64,000 bases of DNA, taken from UBA2197 sp034370465 (GTDB lineage: Bacteria; Desulfobacterota; Desulfuromonadia; Desulfuromonadales; UBA2197). The position numbers were made by a program, and so were the translations under genes. Within the stretch, counting starts at the first letter, position 1; every line of letters begins with the position of its first letter. The notes below the pieces were generated by a model, which worked only from the letters and a program-made list of their open reading frames with translations, had not been told where the DNA came from and made no database searches. The stretch spans positions 1 through 64,000 of the forward strand of contig JAXMLA010000317.1 in the NCBI GenBank assembly GCA_034370465.1, written 5' to 3'. Below are positions 37,844 to 45,854 of the stretch, piece after piece.

Positions 37844-38539
37844 TTAATGGGCATCTTCAAGAGCCCCGGCAATATAGATCATCGCCAGGAGGGAGAAGAC
37901 AAAGGCCTGAATAAAGGCAACAAGCACCCCCATCAGCATCATCGGAATCGGCAGCAAAAAGGGGACCAGGGTAAAGAAGATCATCAAAACAATCTCATGG
38001 CCGTACATGTTGCCGAATAGACGCAGGGACAAGGAGAGCGGCCGCGCCAGATGCCCGATCATTTCAATAATGATCATCAGCGGTGCCAGCCAGATAATCG
38101 GGCCGGTAAAGTGCTTGATGTAGTGGGTGCCGTGCTCTTTTAGTCCAATGATATGGGTCATGAAGAAGACGATCAAAGCCAAGGCGACATTGGTATTGAG
38201 ATTCGCGGTCGGCGGGAAGAAGCCCGGGATCAGACCGAGGAGGTTCGATGTCAGGATAAAGAGGGCGAAGGTGGCGATCAATGGGAAGTAAGCCTTGCCC
38301 TTGGGCCCCATCGTCTCTTCCACAAGATTTTCCAGACCGGAGACGACGACTTCCATGAAATTCTGCAGGCCGCCAGGGACCATCTTCAGCCCACGGGAAG
38401 CCGCAAAGGCCAGAGACATCAACAGGAAGAGGACGACCCATGTATATGTGACCGTCCGCAAACTGAGAGGATCGGCAATCAGGTTGTGCAGCTGCAACTG
38501 AGCAGAGAGCCAGTCGAGGAACATAAAAGGATGGATCAT
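37844..38539 (-). CDS. atpB: F0 ATP synthase subunit a
   Basis: 231 residues with five to six TM segments. The conserved arginine of the ion channel is in LARPLSLSLRLFGNMYGHE near residue 176 and PFLLPIPMMLMGVL and FIQAFVFSLLAMIYI follow. The N-terminal part begins IHPFMFLDWL. This operon carries no F1 or b/delta genes, so the complex is split between loci, as in many Geobacter relatives. The start follows atpI by four bases. Confidence 0.95.
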   Translation of the reverse strand: MIHPFMFLDWLSAQLQLHNLIADPLSLRTVTYTWVVLFLLMSLAFAASRGLKMVPGGLQNFMEVVVSGLENLVEETMGPKGKAYFPLIATFALFILTSNLLGLIPGFFPPTANLNTNVALALIVFFMTHIIGLKEHGTHYIKHFTGPIIWLAPLMIIIEMIGHLARPLSLSLRLFGNMYGHEIVLMIFFTLVPFLLPIPMMLMGVLVAFIQAFVFSLLAMIYIAGALEDAH

Positions 38540-38542
38540 GAA

Positions 38543-38926
38543 TCAACGCCTCCTTGATACGGTCAATCTCGCGATCGTGGTCCAGAAGAGACTGACAACC
38601 ACCACCGAAAGACCTGCTGCCAGGGCCAGGGGGTTCACCCGCAACACGGCAACGCAGAAATAAAGCGCCGCTGCCACGGTGGCAAGACGGAGCAGATAAC
38701 TCGATTGAAACCGGCGGGCAGAGCCGGAATCAAGCTGGACAAACATTTTGATCAAACTGAACTGCATCCAGTGGAAACTGAGGAGAGCCACCGCTCCGCC
38801 ACACAAAACACCGAGAAAGACGCTCAGCGACTGCCAGAATAGACTTAAAAAGAGCAGAGCAGCAAAGACCATCAGATTCCGGCGGGCCAACTGCCAAGGC
38901 AACTCTTCATCACTTATTACGGTCAC
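38543..38926 (-). CDS. atpI: ATP synthase subunit I (AtpI)
   Basis: 127 residues with about four hydrophobic segments at roughly 18-33, 37-54, 75-93 and 98-115. AtpI is a small accessory protein of F0 thought to help assemble the c ring or import magnesium or sodium. The family is poorly conserved; the call rests on position between atpZ and atpB and on the ML-type topology. It overlaps atpZ by 17 bases. Confidence 0.8.
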   Translation of the reverse strand: MTVISDEELPWQLARRNLMVFAALLFLSLFWQSLSVFLGVLCGGAVALLSFHWMQFSLIKMFVQLDSGSARRFQSSYLLRLATVAAALYFCVAVLRVNPLALAAGLSVVVVSLFWTTIARLTVSRRR

Positions 38927-39167
38927 CTTCGCTGGAACTTTCCGCCTGCTGCCGCTTTAACTCACGATCAGTCAGAATGTAAACGTTACGAAATCCGGCC
39001 ACGATACCGAAACAGAGGAAGACCAGGGTCATCCAGGGGGTGGTTCCGAGCCAGCGATCCAGATAGTAACCGATCGCCAGACCGATCAGCGTCGCCGCCA
39101 CCATCGAGATGCCAAGTCCGGACAAGAACCCCATCGACTTGATGAGCTGGCGGCGCTGCTCTTTCAT
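38910..39167 (-). CDS. atpZ: AtpZ/AtpI-like small ATP synthase protein
   Basis: 85 residues with two TM segments (about 13-33, SGLGISMVAATLIGLAIGYYL, and 43-60, MTLVFLCFGIVAGFRNVYIL) and the family signature LDRWLGTTPWMTL. AtpZ and AtpI are reported to form a calcium- or magnesium-related channel that aids F0 assembly in Bacillus. It is the first gene of the operon and is preceded by a strong promoter. Confidence 0.85.
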   Translation of the reverse strand: MKEQRRQLIKSMGFLSGLGISMVAATLIGLAIGYYLDRWLGTTPWMTLVFLCFGIVAGFRNVYILTDRELKRQQAESSSEGDRNK

Positions 39168-39211
39168 TCACTCAGGAACCCTTCTGACCAGCCGGTCTTT
39201 CGAGCCGCGTC

Positions 39212-39240
39212 TTAATATCACACCACCCATATCGTGTCAA
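39212..39240 (-). promoter_or_regulatory. Promoter of the atpZ-atpI-atpB-atpE operon
   Basis: TTGACA (39235-39240), 17 bases, TATTAA (39212-39217) on the minus strand, about 45 bases before atpZ. Confidence 0.75.
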
Positions 39241-39274
39241 CCTACTTTACGGCGGAAAAACACGTGTTATCCTC

Positions 39275-39304
39275 TTGACCGCAGAAGGAAAGAACACCGA
39301 TAAT
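39275..39304 (+). promoter_or_regulatory. Promoter of prc
   Basis: TTGACC (39275-39280), 18 bases, GATAAT (39299-39304). Because the -10 box overlaps the ATG at 39303, that ATG cannot be the start on this transcript; the next in-frame ATG is 39354. Confidence 0.5.
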
Positions 39305-39353
39305 GCGAAAGATAAATCACTTATTACCCCAAACCAAGGGACGGATCGTTTTT

Positions 39354-41543
39354 ATGTTGGACTCTACATTGCTACGTCGCTTAAAGTTGCGCTCCCGCTA
39401 CTGGATCGTTGCCGTTGTCTTTGTTTCCCTCTTTGCTCTCTCCGCGTCCCTGTTGACGCCCTCGGATGCTTCGAGTCCGACTGCCGCCACAGAAAACTAC
39501 GCCGCCAATCGCGCCAAGCTGATCAGTTATGTGCTGCGCAATCAATTGGCGCGCCATCATTACAGCAACAAAACTTTCGATGACGAGCTTTCCCGCGCCG
39601 CTTACAGCCTCTTTCTCAAACAACTCGATGCACAAAAGCGCTTTCTGCTGCAAGCCGACATCGACCAGCTCCAGCCCTACGCGCTACTGATTGATAACGA
39701 AATCAATCAGGGTGTCATTGAACTCCCGGCCATCGCCGCGCGGATCATGGATCAACGCGTCGTGCAAGTCCAGGACCTGGTGCATGCCCTCCTCAAAGAA
39801 GAGATCGACTTCACCAAAAGTGAAAAGATCGAAACCGACAACGCCAAGCTGAGCTACTGTCGCGACCTGCCGGAACTGCGCGAGCGCTGGCGAAAAATCA
39901 TCAAGTATCAGCTTCTCAGTCGCTATATGACTCTCCTTGAGGACCAAAAGAGACTCGAAAGCGCCGGTAAGAAGATCGACAAAGAACTCATGGCTGAAGC
40001 TAAAGTCAAGGTTGGCAAGAGTCTTGACCAGTTCTTTACCCGGATGCTGGAACAGAAGGAGCAGGATCGCTTCGACAGTTACTTTTCCGCCATCACCGAA
40101 GCCTTTGACCCCCATACCAACTACCTGCCGCCGACGCAGAAAGAGGATTTCGACATCAGTATGCGCGGCTCCCTCGAAGGGATCGGCGCCACCCTCCGCG
40201 AAGAAGACGGCTACATTAAGGTGACACAGATTATCCCCGGCAGCGCCTCGTGGCGGCAGGGAGACTTACAAGCTGAAGACATCATCCTCAAGGTGGCCGA
40301 AGGGAAGGCCGAGCCCGTGGACATTACCGACATGCGCCTGCGCGATGCCGTCACCCTGATTCGCGGCAAGAAGGGGACCGAGGTCCGTTTGACCGCGAGA
40401 AAACCGGACGGCAGCAAGATCATCATACCGATCGTGCGCGACGTCGTGCAGATTGACGAAACCTTTGCCCGCGGCACAACCATCAAGGACGAAAAGAGCG
40501 GCAAGATTTACGGTTATATCCGCATCCCCTCTTTCTACCGCGACTTTCAGGAAAGCGGCAAGGGCGGCCGTAACGTCACGGACGATGTCCGCACCGAGAT
40601 CGCCAAGCTTAAAGATAGCAATATCGACGGCCTGATTCTTGATGTGCGCAATAACGGCGGCGGCGCCCTTTCCGATGCCGTGTCGATTGCCGGGCTCTTC
40701 ATCAATCCCGGACCGGTCGTCCAGGTGCGCAGCAGCAACGGCAAAACCCAGGTCCTTGATGACGACAGCAAGACCGTTTATAGTGGCCCCCTCGCCATCC
40801 TCGTCAATGAATTCAGCGCCTCAGCATCAGAGATTCTCGCCGGCGCTCTACAGGACTATCGCCGCGCCGTCATCATCGGCAGTGCCCACACCCACGGTAA
40901 AGGGACAGTGCAGGCGATGCTCGATCTCGATCGCGACATCAATCTGCGCAATATGGACCAGTTCCTCCCCCTTGGAGCGCTCAAAGTAACCATCCAGAAG
41001 TTTTATCGCGTCAGCGGCGGTTCGACCCAGTATCGCGGCATTGTCCCCGACATTATCCTCCCTGACCGCTTACAGTACCTCAAGAGCGGCGAGCGCTATC
41101 TCGACCACTCCCTTCCTTGGGACACGATTGAAGCGACTAACTATCGCCCCTGGCCGCAAGCGCTCCCGGATATGGAGTGGCTGCAAAGTCGCAGTCAGCA
41201 GCGCATTAAAACTGATCCGGCCTGGCAGACCATCAACAAGGACGCGGCCCGCGCCAAGGAGCGGAGCGAAAAGACCGTAGTCTCCTTGCAATTCACTGAA
41301 TTACATCGCGACTGGCTGGAAGAGAAGAAGCTGGCAGAAGCGCAGCGGGCGGAAAGCGGCATGCCGAAACATGGCGAAAAGGGGAGCAAACGTGAGCCGC
41401 TGTTGACCGATGCCGACAAGCTCAAGCAACTCGCCAAGGATACCGAAAAGGATCCGGTCGCCAAGGAAGCAATGGCGGTCCTCACCGATATCACCACCCA
41501 CCCTACGGCCGCGACCAAAAAGGCGATCAAGCTGATCAATTAG
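39354..41543 (+). CDS. prc: C-terminal processing (tail-specific) protease Prc
   Basis: 729 residues from ATG 39354; 746 from the earlier ATG at 39303, which the promoter position argues against. An N-terminal anchor (about residues 15-35 of this start) holds it on the outer face of the membrane. The PDZ domain starts near FDISMRGSLEGIGATL, and the S41 peptidase follows, with the catalytic serine in NEFSASASEILAG and lysine in GKGTVQAM. A C-terminal DUF3340-type region (EAQRAESGMPKHG and the rest) is present. Prc degrades or trims periplasmic proteins with nonpolar C-termini, including PBP3 and lipoproteins in E. coli. It stands alone. Confidence 0.93.
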   Translation: MLDSTLLRRLKLRSRYWIVAVVFVSLFALSASLLTPSDASSPTAATENYAANRAKLISYVLRNQLARHHYSNKTFDDELSRAAYSLFLKQLDAQKRFLLQADIDQLQPYALLIDNEINQGVIELPAIAARIMDQRVVQVQDLVHALLKEEIDFTKSEKIETDNAKLSYCRDLPELRERWRKIIKYQLLSRYMTLLEDQKRLESAGKKIDKELMAEAKVKVGKSLDQFFTRMLEQKEQDRFDSYFSAITEAFDPHTNYLPPTQKEDFDISMRGSLEGIGATLREEDGYIKVTQIIPGSASWRQGDLQAEDIILKVAEGKAEPVDITDMRLRDAVTLIRGKKGTEVRLTARKPDGSKIIIPIVRDVVQIDETFARGTTIKDEKSGKIYGYIRIPSFYRDFQESGKGGRNVTDDVRTEIAKLKDSNIDGLILDVRNNGGGALSDAVSIAGLFINPGPVVQVRSSNGKTQVLDDDSKTVYSGPLAILVNEFSASASEILAGALQDYRRAVIIGSAHTHGKGTVQAMLDLDRDINLRNMDQFLPLGALKVTIQKFYRVSGGSTQYRGIVPDIILPDRLQYLKSGERYLDHSLPWDTIEATNYRPWPQALPDMEWLQSRSQQRIKTDPAWQTINKDAARAKERSEKTVVSLQFTELHRDWLEEKKLAEAQRAESGMPKHGEKGSKREPLLTDADKLKQLAKDTEKDPVAKEAMAVLTDITTHPTAATKKAIKLIN

Positions 41544-41559
41544 CACCGGCAGAGATGAG

Positions 41560-41587
41560 TTGACAGACGGCAAAGAGGTGTGATACC
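41560..41587 (+). promoter_or_regulatory. Promoter of the aminotransferase leader
   Basis: Perfect TTGACA (41560-41565), 16 bases, GATACC (41582-41587), with TGT immediately upstream (extended -10). Predicted start near 41594, giving a leader of about 237 bases. Confidence 0.55.
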
Positions 41588-41617
41588 TGATTCTCAAATT
41601 TTCGGAGTCGTGAAGCG

Positions 41618-41734
41618 ATGAACCAGCGTCCTTTCCATCAAGATCTGCAGACTGCAACCGCACGAGCTACCAGCGCGGCTGCCGCGGCAGTCGCAGTTCC
41701 ATCCGCTGCCCGACGCTACGAGACCCGGTCATAA
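41618..41734 (+). CDS. Alanine-rich leader peptide (38 aa), possible attenuator
   Basis: 38 codons, ATG at 41618 with GGAG ten bases upstream. Eleven of the residues are alanine, including five in a row (codons 20-24), with valines nearby, and it starts MNQRPFHQDLQTATAR. It ends 29 bases before an intrinsic terminator that precedes the alanine-aminotransferase-like gene. The arrangement is that of an amino-acid operon leader peptide. The alternative is a chance ORF in GC-rich sequence. It lies outside any larger gene. Confidence 0.5.
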   Translation: MNQRPFHQDLQTATARATSAAAAAVAVPSAARRYETRS

Positions 41735-41763
41735 CCCCCTTTTTCCGTCTCTCATAAGATATC

Positions 41764-41799
41764 AGGCCGCGGCAGACACGTCGCGGCCTTTCCTTTTTC
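41764..41799 (+). terminator. Intrinsic terminator before the aminotransferase
   Basis: Stem AGGCCGCG/CGCGGCCT (41764-41771 with 41782-41789), followed by TTTCCTTTTT. GCCGCGGCAG at 41766-41775 also occurs at 41681-41690 inside the leader ORF, and GCCGCGGC is self-complementary, so the earlier copy could pair with the left arm and block the terminator. It would also end transcription from prc. Confidence 0.7.
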
Positions 41800-41830
41800 A
41801 ACGAGCCAAGATCCTTTAAGGAGAAGATTC

Positions 41831-43135
41831 ATGCGTAACAACATTGTGCCGATCGGTGGCGGAGAGATGACTTACGAGATTCGCGCCATTGTCGACATTG
41901 CCGACAAACTCAAAAAGCTCGGACTCAAGACCAATATGGAGAATATCGGCGATCCCGTCGCCAAGGGGGAACAGATCCCCGCCTGGATGAAACAGATCGT
42001 CGCCGATCTCGCCATGGAGAATGCCTCCTACGGCTACTGCCCGACCCGCGGCGTCCTTGAGACCCGGGAGTATATCGCCGAACTGACTAACCAGCGCGGC
42101 AAGCTGCAGATCACACCCGAGGATATCCTCTTCTTCAACGGCCTCGGCGATGCCATTCAAAAGGTCTACGGCTGCCTGCGCCACGAATGTCGGGTGATTG
42201 TCCCCTCGCCGACCTATTCGACCCACTCGTCCGCCGAGGCCGCCCACGCCGGTCAACCGGCGGTGACCTACCGCCTCGCCGCCGAGAACCACTGGTATCC
42301 CGACCTTGAAGAGCTGCGCAACAAGGTCAAGTTCAACCCGGCGATCTCCGGCATTCTGTTGATCAATCCCGACAACCCCACCGGTGTCGTTTATCCGGAA
42401 GCGATCCTGCGCGAAATCGTTGCTATTGCCAAAGAATATGATCTCTTCATCATCAGCGACGAGATCTATCACAATATCACCTACAACGGCACTTCTACCC
42501 TGCCGATCTCCGACCTCATCGGCGATGTTCCTGCTATCGCCATGAAAGGGATCAGCAAAGAGTTCCCTTGGCCGGGCGGCCGCAGCGGCTGGATCGAGGT
42601 CTACAATGCCGACAAAGATCCGATCTTCGCCAAATATGTCGCTTCCATCCTCAACGCCAAACTCGTCGAGGTCTGCGCCACCACCCTGCCGCAGATGGCG
42701 GTCAAACCGATGATGACCCACCCGGAATATCCGGTTTATCTCGAAGAGCGCAAGAATCGATACCAGCGCGCCTCGAATATCGCTTACGACATCCTCAAGG
42801 ATGTTTCCGGCCTCAAGGTCAATCGCACCAACGGTGCTTTCTATATGGCGGTTGCCTTTGATGACGCTGTGCTGACCAGCACCCAGAGCTTGCCGATTGC
42901 CAACGGGGAAGTCAAAACCCTCGTCGAAGGGCTGGTTAACACTCCCGGCTGCTCCCTCGACAAACGCTTTGTCTATTATCTCCTTGCTTCGACCGGCATA
43001 TGCACTGTCCCGCTCACCTCCTTCTGCACCACCCAGCCGGGTTTCCGCATTACCCTTCTGGAGCGGGATGAAGCCGAGCTGACGCGCATCTTCCAGACGA
43101 TTGCGGCGAGTGTGCAGGCGTATTTGAAGTCTTAG
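41831..43135 (+). CDS. Alanine-aminotransferase-like PLP enzyme
   Basis: 434 residues of fold-type I aminotransferase, closest in pattern to AlaA/AlaT and aspartate-type enzymes. Binding motifs are NENIGDPVAKGEQ near the start, GYCPTRGVLETREYIA, INPDNPTGVVYPE, SDEIYHNITYNG and the PLP lysine segment GISKEFPWPGGRSGWI. Very likely it converts pyruvate (or a related keto acid) and glutamate. AAGGAG lies seven bases before the ATG. Its leader holds an alanine-rich ORF and a terminator, suggesting attenuation. Exact substrate cannot be read from sequence. Confidence 0.85.
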   Translation: MRNNIVPIGGGEMTYEIRAIVDIADKLKKLGLKTNMENIGDPVAKGEQIPAWMKQIVADLAMENASYGYCPTRGVLETREYIAELTNQRGKLQITPEDILFFNGLGDAIQKVYGCLRHECRVIVPSPTYSTHSSAEAAHAGQPAVTYRLAAENHWYPDLEELRNKVKFNPAISGILLINPDNPTGVVYPEAILREIVAIAKEYDLFIISDEIYHNITYNGTSTLPISDLIGDVPAIAMKGISKEFPWPGGRSGWIEVYNADKDPIFAKYVASILNAKLVEVCATTLPQMAVKPMMTHPEYPVYLEERKNRYQRASNIAYDILKDVSGLKVNRTNGAFYMAVAFDDAVLTSTQSLPIANGEVKTLVEGLVNTPGCSLDKRFVYYLLASTGICTVPLTSFCTTQPGFRITLLERDEAELTRIFQTIAASVQAYLKS

Positions 43136-43156
43136 TCATTGCTGGATAAAAATTAC

Positions 43157-43193
43157 AAAAACGCCGCTGAGAAATGGCTTCAGCGGCGTTTTT
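43157..43193. terminator. Bidirectional terminator
   Basis: AAAAACGCCGCTGA/TCAGCGGCGTTTTT stem between the convergent aminotransferase and rlmJ genes. Confidence 0.88.
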
Positions 43194-43212
43194 GTGCTTA
43201 TGTTGAACCGTA

Positions 43213-44058
43213 TCACGGGATTGAAAATTCAAGGTGGTAGCCGGCGCCGGCATCCTGGCGCAAAAGTTCGACCAAGGTGGGGAGAACGCTTTGCATTGTT
43301 GCGGGCAGAGTGTAGGGAGGATTGACGATAAAGAGGCCGCTACCGTGCATGCCGAAGCCGTCGCCGGAGGGCGATTGAACCGTGAGGGTGACGTGCAGCC
43401 AGCTCGGGAGATTGAGAGCCTTGAGACGATCGGGCAGCGCCTGCGCCTCGCTCCGCTGTAACTGCGGATACCACAGGGCGTAGGTGCCGGAAGCAAAGCG
43501 CTTCACTGCATCGCCAAGCAGCTTGACCACCCGCTCGTAATCGCGCTTCTCTTCGTAAGGAGGGTCGATGAGGACCAAGGCGCGCCGGGTCGGCGGCGGC
43601 AACAGTCCTTTCAAGCCGGTAAAGCCGTCGCTTCCCGCGATTTTCACCTGTTTTCCGGCCGCGCTAAAGGTGGCGCGCAGCAGTTCCTGATCGCGGGGAT
43701 GGAGTTCAAAGAGCCACATCCGGTCGTCAGGCCGCAGCAACTGACCGGCCAGCCAGGGAGAGCCGGGATAGCGGCTCAGCTCCGGACCGGGGTTGCAGGC
43801 ACGAATTTGCTGACAAAAGGCCGCAAGGGGCGCCGGGAGACCCTGCTGCTTCCACAGCCGGCCAATGCCGGCAGCGTATTCGGCATTCTGGGTGGCATAC
43901 CCCTGATCGAGCTCATAAAAGCCGGCCCCGGCGTGGGTATCAATATAAGAAAAGGGCTTCTCTTTGCGCCGAAAATAGTTCAGCAGCTCCACCAGCACCA
44001 GGTGCTTGAGGAGATCGGCGTGGTTGCCGGCATGAAAAGCGTGGCGATAGCTGAGCAT
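43213..44058 (-). CDS. rlmJ: 23S rRNA adenine-2030 N6-methyltransferase
   Basis: 281 residues, the family length. The signature start LSYRHAFHAGNHADLLKHLVL, the catalytic NPPY-equivalent LIDPPYEEKRDYERVV and FLNIPP-type WYPQLQRSEAQ are present, as is GLFIVNPPYTLP near the end. RlmJ methylates A2030 in the 50S subunit. AAGGATC precedes the ATG at 44058. The gene lies between the aminotransferase and rsmE on the same strand as rsmE-prmA, so these are RNA and ribosome modification enzymes together. Confidence 0.95.
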   Translation of the reverse strand: MLSYRHAFHAGNHADLLKHLVLVELLNYFRRKEKPFSYIDTHAGAGFYELDQGYATQNAEYAAGIGRLWKQQGLPAPLAAFCQQIRACNPGPELSRYPGSPWLAGQLLRPDDRMWLFELHPRDQELLRATFSAAGKQVKIAGSDGFTGLKGLLPPPTRRALVLIDPPYEEKRDYERVVKLLGDAVKRFASGTYALWYPQLQRSEAQALPDRLKALNLPSWLHVTLTVQSPSGDGFGMHGSGLFIVNPPYTLPATMQSVLPTLVELLRQDAGAGYHLEFSIP

Positions 44059-44087
44059 CAGAGATCCTTCAAAAATTTAAAAGCAGG

Positions 44088-44801
44088 TCAAACCGTGCCG
44101 AAATCGCCATAGCGATTTTGCAGGACAGCGGCGACCGCCATCCCTGCGGTCTCGGTGCGGAGAATCCGCTTTCCCAAAGAGACGGGAATAAAACCGGCCA
44201 TCACCGCCGCGTCTGCTTCCGCCGCTGAAAATCCCCCTTCCGGCCCGACCAGCAGAGCACAGCTGGCCGGAACTTCCGGCGGCAGGACGCTATTAAGGGG
44301 GGTGCTCCCCTCTTCCCACAACATCAGCCGCAGCGACTCGGTTGTCGCTGTCAGCGCCGCCGCCAAAGGTTGCAGCTCCTCCAGAATGGGGAGGAGGGGA
44401 CGGCGACTCTGGCGGGCCGCTTCCTGAATAATCCTTTGCCAACGGGCGGTCTTTTCCCCCCGCACCTGACTGCGCGCGGTGAGAACCGGCGTAAAGGCGC
44501 TGACTCCGAGCTCCACCCCTTTCTCCAGCAGCCATTCAAACTTCTCCCCCTTGGGCAGCCCCTGCAGCAGCCGCAAAGGGAGGAGCGACTCTCTTTCCTC
44601 CCAGCGCTCGAGTACGTCCGCCTGCGCTGTACTCCGGCTGAGCTGCCGCAGGATGCCCCGTACCAGGTGACCGCATCCGTCGAGAAGGAGGAGTTCATCC
44701 CCGATGCGCAGACGCAGGACGCTCAGATGGTGGAAGGCTTCATCGCTGATCACGACGCTCGACTCCTGCAGCGCCGCCGGGAGAACAAAGAGGCGATGCA
44801 T
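44088..44801 (-). CDS. rsmE: 16S rRNA uridine-1498 N3-methyltransferase
   Basis: 237 residues. The ATG at 44801 gives MHRLFVLPAALQ, the family N-terminus, and overlaps the last base of the prmA stop (TGATG); a longer frame to 44825 runs into prmA and is unlikely. The SPOUT methyltransferase motifs are ALLVGPEGGFSAAEADA and VSLGKRILRTETAGMAVAAVLQ at the end, which form the trefoil-knot SAM site. Gene order prmA-rsmE is widely conserved. Both modify the translation apparatus. Confidence 0.94.
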   Translation of the reverse strand: MHRLFVLPAALQESSVVISDEAFHHLSVLRLRIGDELLLLDGCGHLVRGILRQLSRSTAQADVLERWEERESLLPLRLLQGLPKGEKFEWLLEKGVELGVSAFTPVLTARSQVRGEKTARWQRIIQEAARQSRRPLLPILEELQPLAAALTATTESLRLMLWEEGSTPLNSVLPPEVPASCALLVGPEGGFSAAEADAAVMAGFIPVSLGKRILRTETAGMAVAAVLQNRYGDFGTV

Positions 44802-45718
44802 CACGGCCGCCGGTAAAGGAGGCACGACCAGTCCTCATTGTGACGGATCTCCGGCGCTGCGAGTCCGTAGGCATTGAAAGCATTGATCACCATCGCCTCC
44901 TTCTCGATGAGTATCCCGGAAAGGACGAGCCGACCGCCGGGGGCCAGGCGGGCGAGCAGGGCGTCGGCGAGGCGGATATTCTCTTCCGCAAGGATATTGG
45001 CCAAAACCAGATCGAAGCTCCCTTCCAACTCTTCCAGGGGGGCAATGGTGAAGGAGATCTTTTCGTCAACCTGATTGAGGATGGCATTTTCAAAAGCAAT
45101 TGCGCACGCATCCGCGTCGATGTCACAAGCGACGACCTCTTCAGCGCCGTAGGCAGCGGCGGCAATGGCGAGGATCCCGGAACCGGTGCCGACATCGAGG
45201 ACGCGGCGCGGCGGCACGGCACTCTCAAAGGCGGCGGCGACCGCTTCGAGACAAAGGCGGGTGGTGCCGTGCGTGCCGGTGCCAAAGGCCATCCCCGGAT
45301 CAATTTCGATGACAACATCGTCGGGCTGCGGCGTAAAGGCTTCCCAACTCGGCCGCACCACCAGGCGCCGGCTGATCCGGGTCGTCGGAAAGTGCTGCTT
45401 CCAGCCTTCCGCCCAATCTTCGTTCCGCACCACCGTAAAGCTCGGGGCTTGCGGTTGCCAGCCGGGAAAGGCCGGCGCCAGTTCACACATCCGCTGATGA
45501 ATGGCGCTCAGCAAGGCGGCACTATCGTCCGGCTGCGGGAAGTAGGCACGCAGGGCCAGAGTTTCACTGACCATTTCCTCCGGATCCGGCGCGACAAAAG
45601 TGTCGAGTTCCCGGTTTTCCAGAGTCACCCCTTCACTCCCCATTTCCGCCAGGACAAACCCGACGGTTTCAGCAACCGTCGCCGGGACAGTCAATACAAC
45701 TTCAATCCATTCATCCAT
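44801..45718 (-). CDS. prmA: Ribosomal protein L11 methyltransferase
   Basis: 305 residues. The SAM motif is VLDVGTGSGILAIAAAAYGA with the following VACDIDADACAIA, and the post-I/motif IV segment LVLANILAEENIRLA is the DPPY-equivalent. The N-terminal domain that binds L11 (WIEVVLTVPATVAETVGFVL) is typical. AAGGAAG precedes the ATG at 45718. It is cotranscribed with rsmE. Confidence 0.95.
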   Translation of the reverse strand: MDEWIEVVLTVPATVAETVGFVLAEMGSEGVTLENRELDTFVAPDPEEMVSETLALRAYFPQPDDSAALLSAIHQRMCELAPAFPGWQPQAPSFTVVRNEDWAEGWKQHFPTTRISRRLVVRPSWEAFTPQPDDVVIEIDPGMAFGTGTHGTTRLCLEAVAAAFESAVPPRRVLDVGTGSGILAIAAAAYGAEEVVACDIDADACAIAFENAILNQVDEKISFTIAPLEELEGSFDLVLANILAEENIRLADALLARLAPGGRLVLSGILIEKEAMVINAFNAYGLAAPEIRHNEDWSCLLYRRP

Positions 45719-45765
45719 AAAAAACTTCCTTTACACAAATAAATATTTTTTCTCTGAAGCGGTCC

Positions 45766-45794
45766 TTGACATCACTCTTTTTCCATTTTAATGT
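45766..45794 (+). promoter_or_regulatory. Candidate promoter of ppsR
   Basis: TTGACA (45766-45771), 17 bases, TAATGT (45789-45794); about 60 bases before the start codon. Confidence 0.55.
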
Positions 45795-45854
45795 TAGTGA
45801 GAAATTTAATGAGTAAATATCATAAGTGGTATTTTTTCTACCAAAAAGGCCCCC

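Noticed and set aside
41816..42721. 301-codon minus-strand frame opposite the aminotransferase
   Set aside because: Mirror of a conserved PLP enzyme; no start signal or motif.
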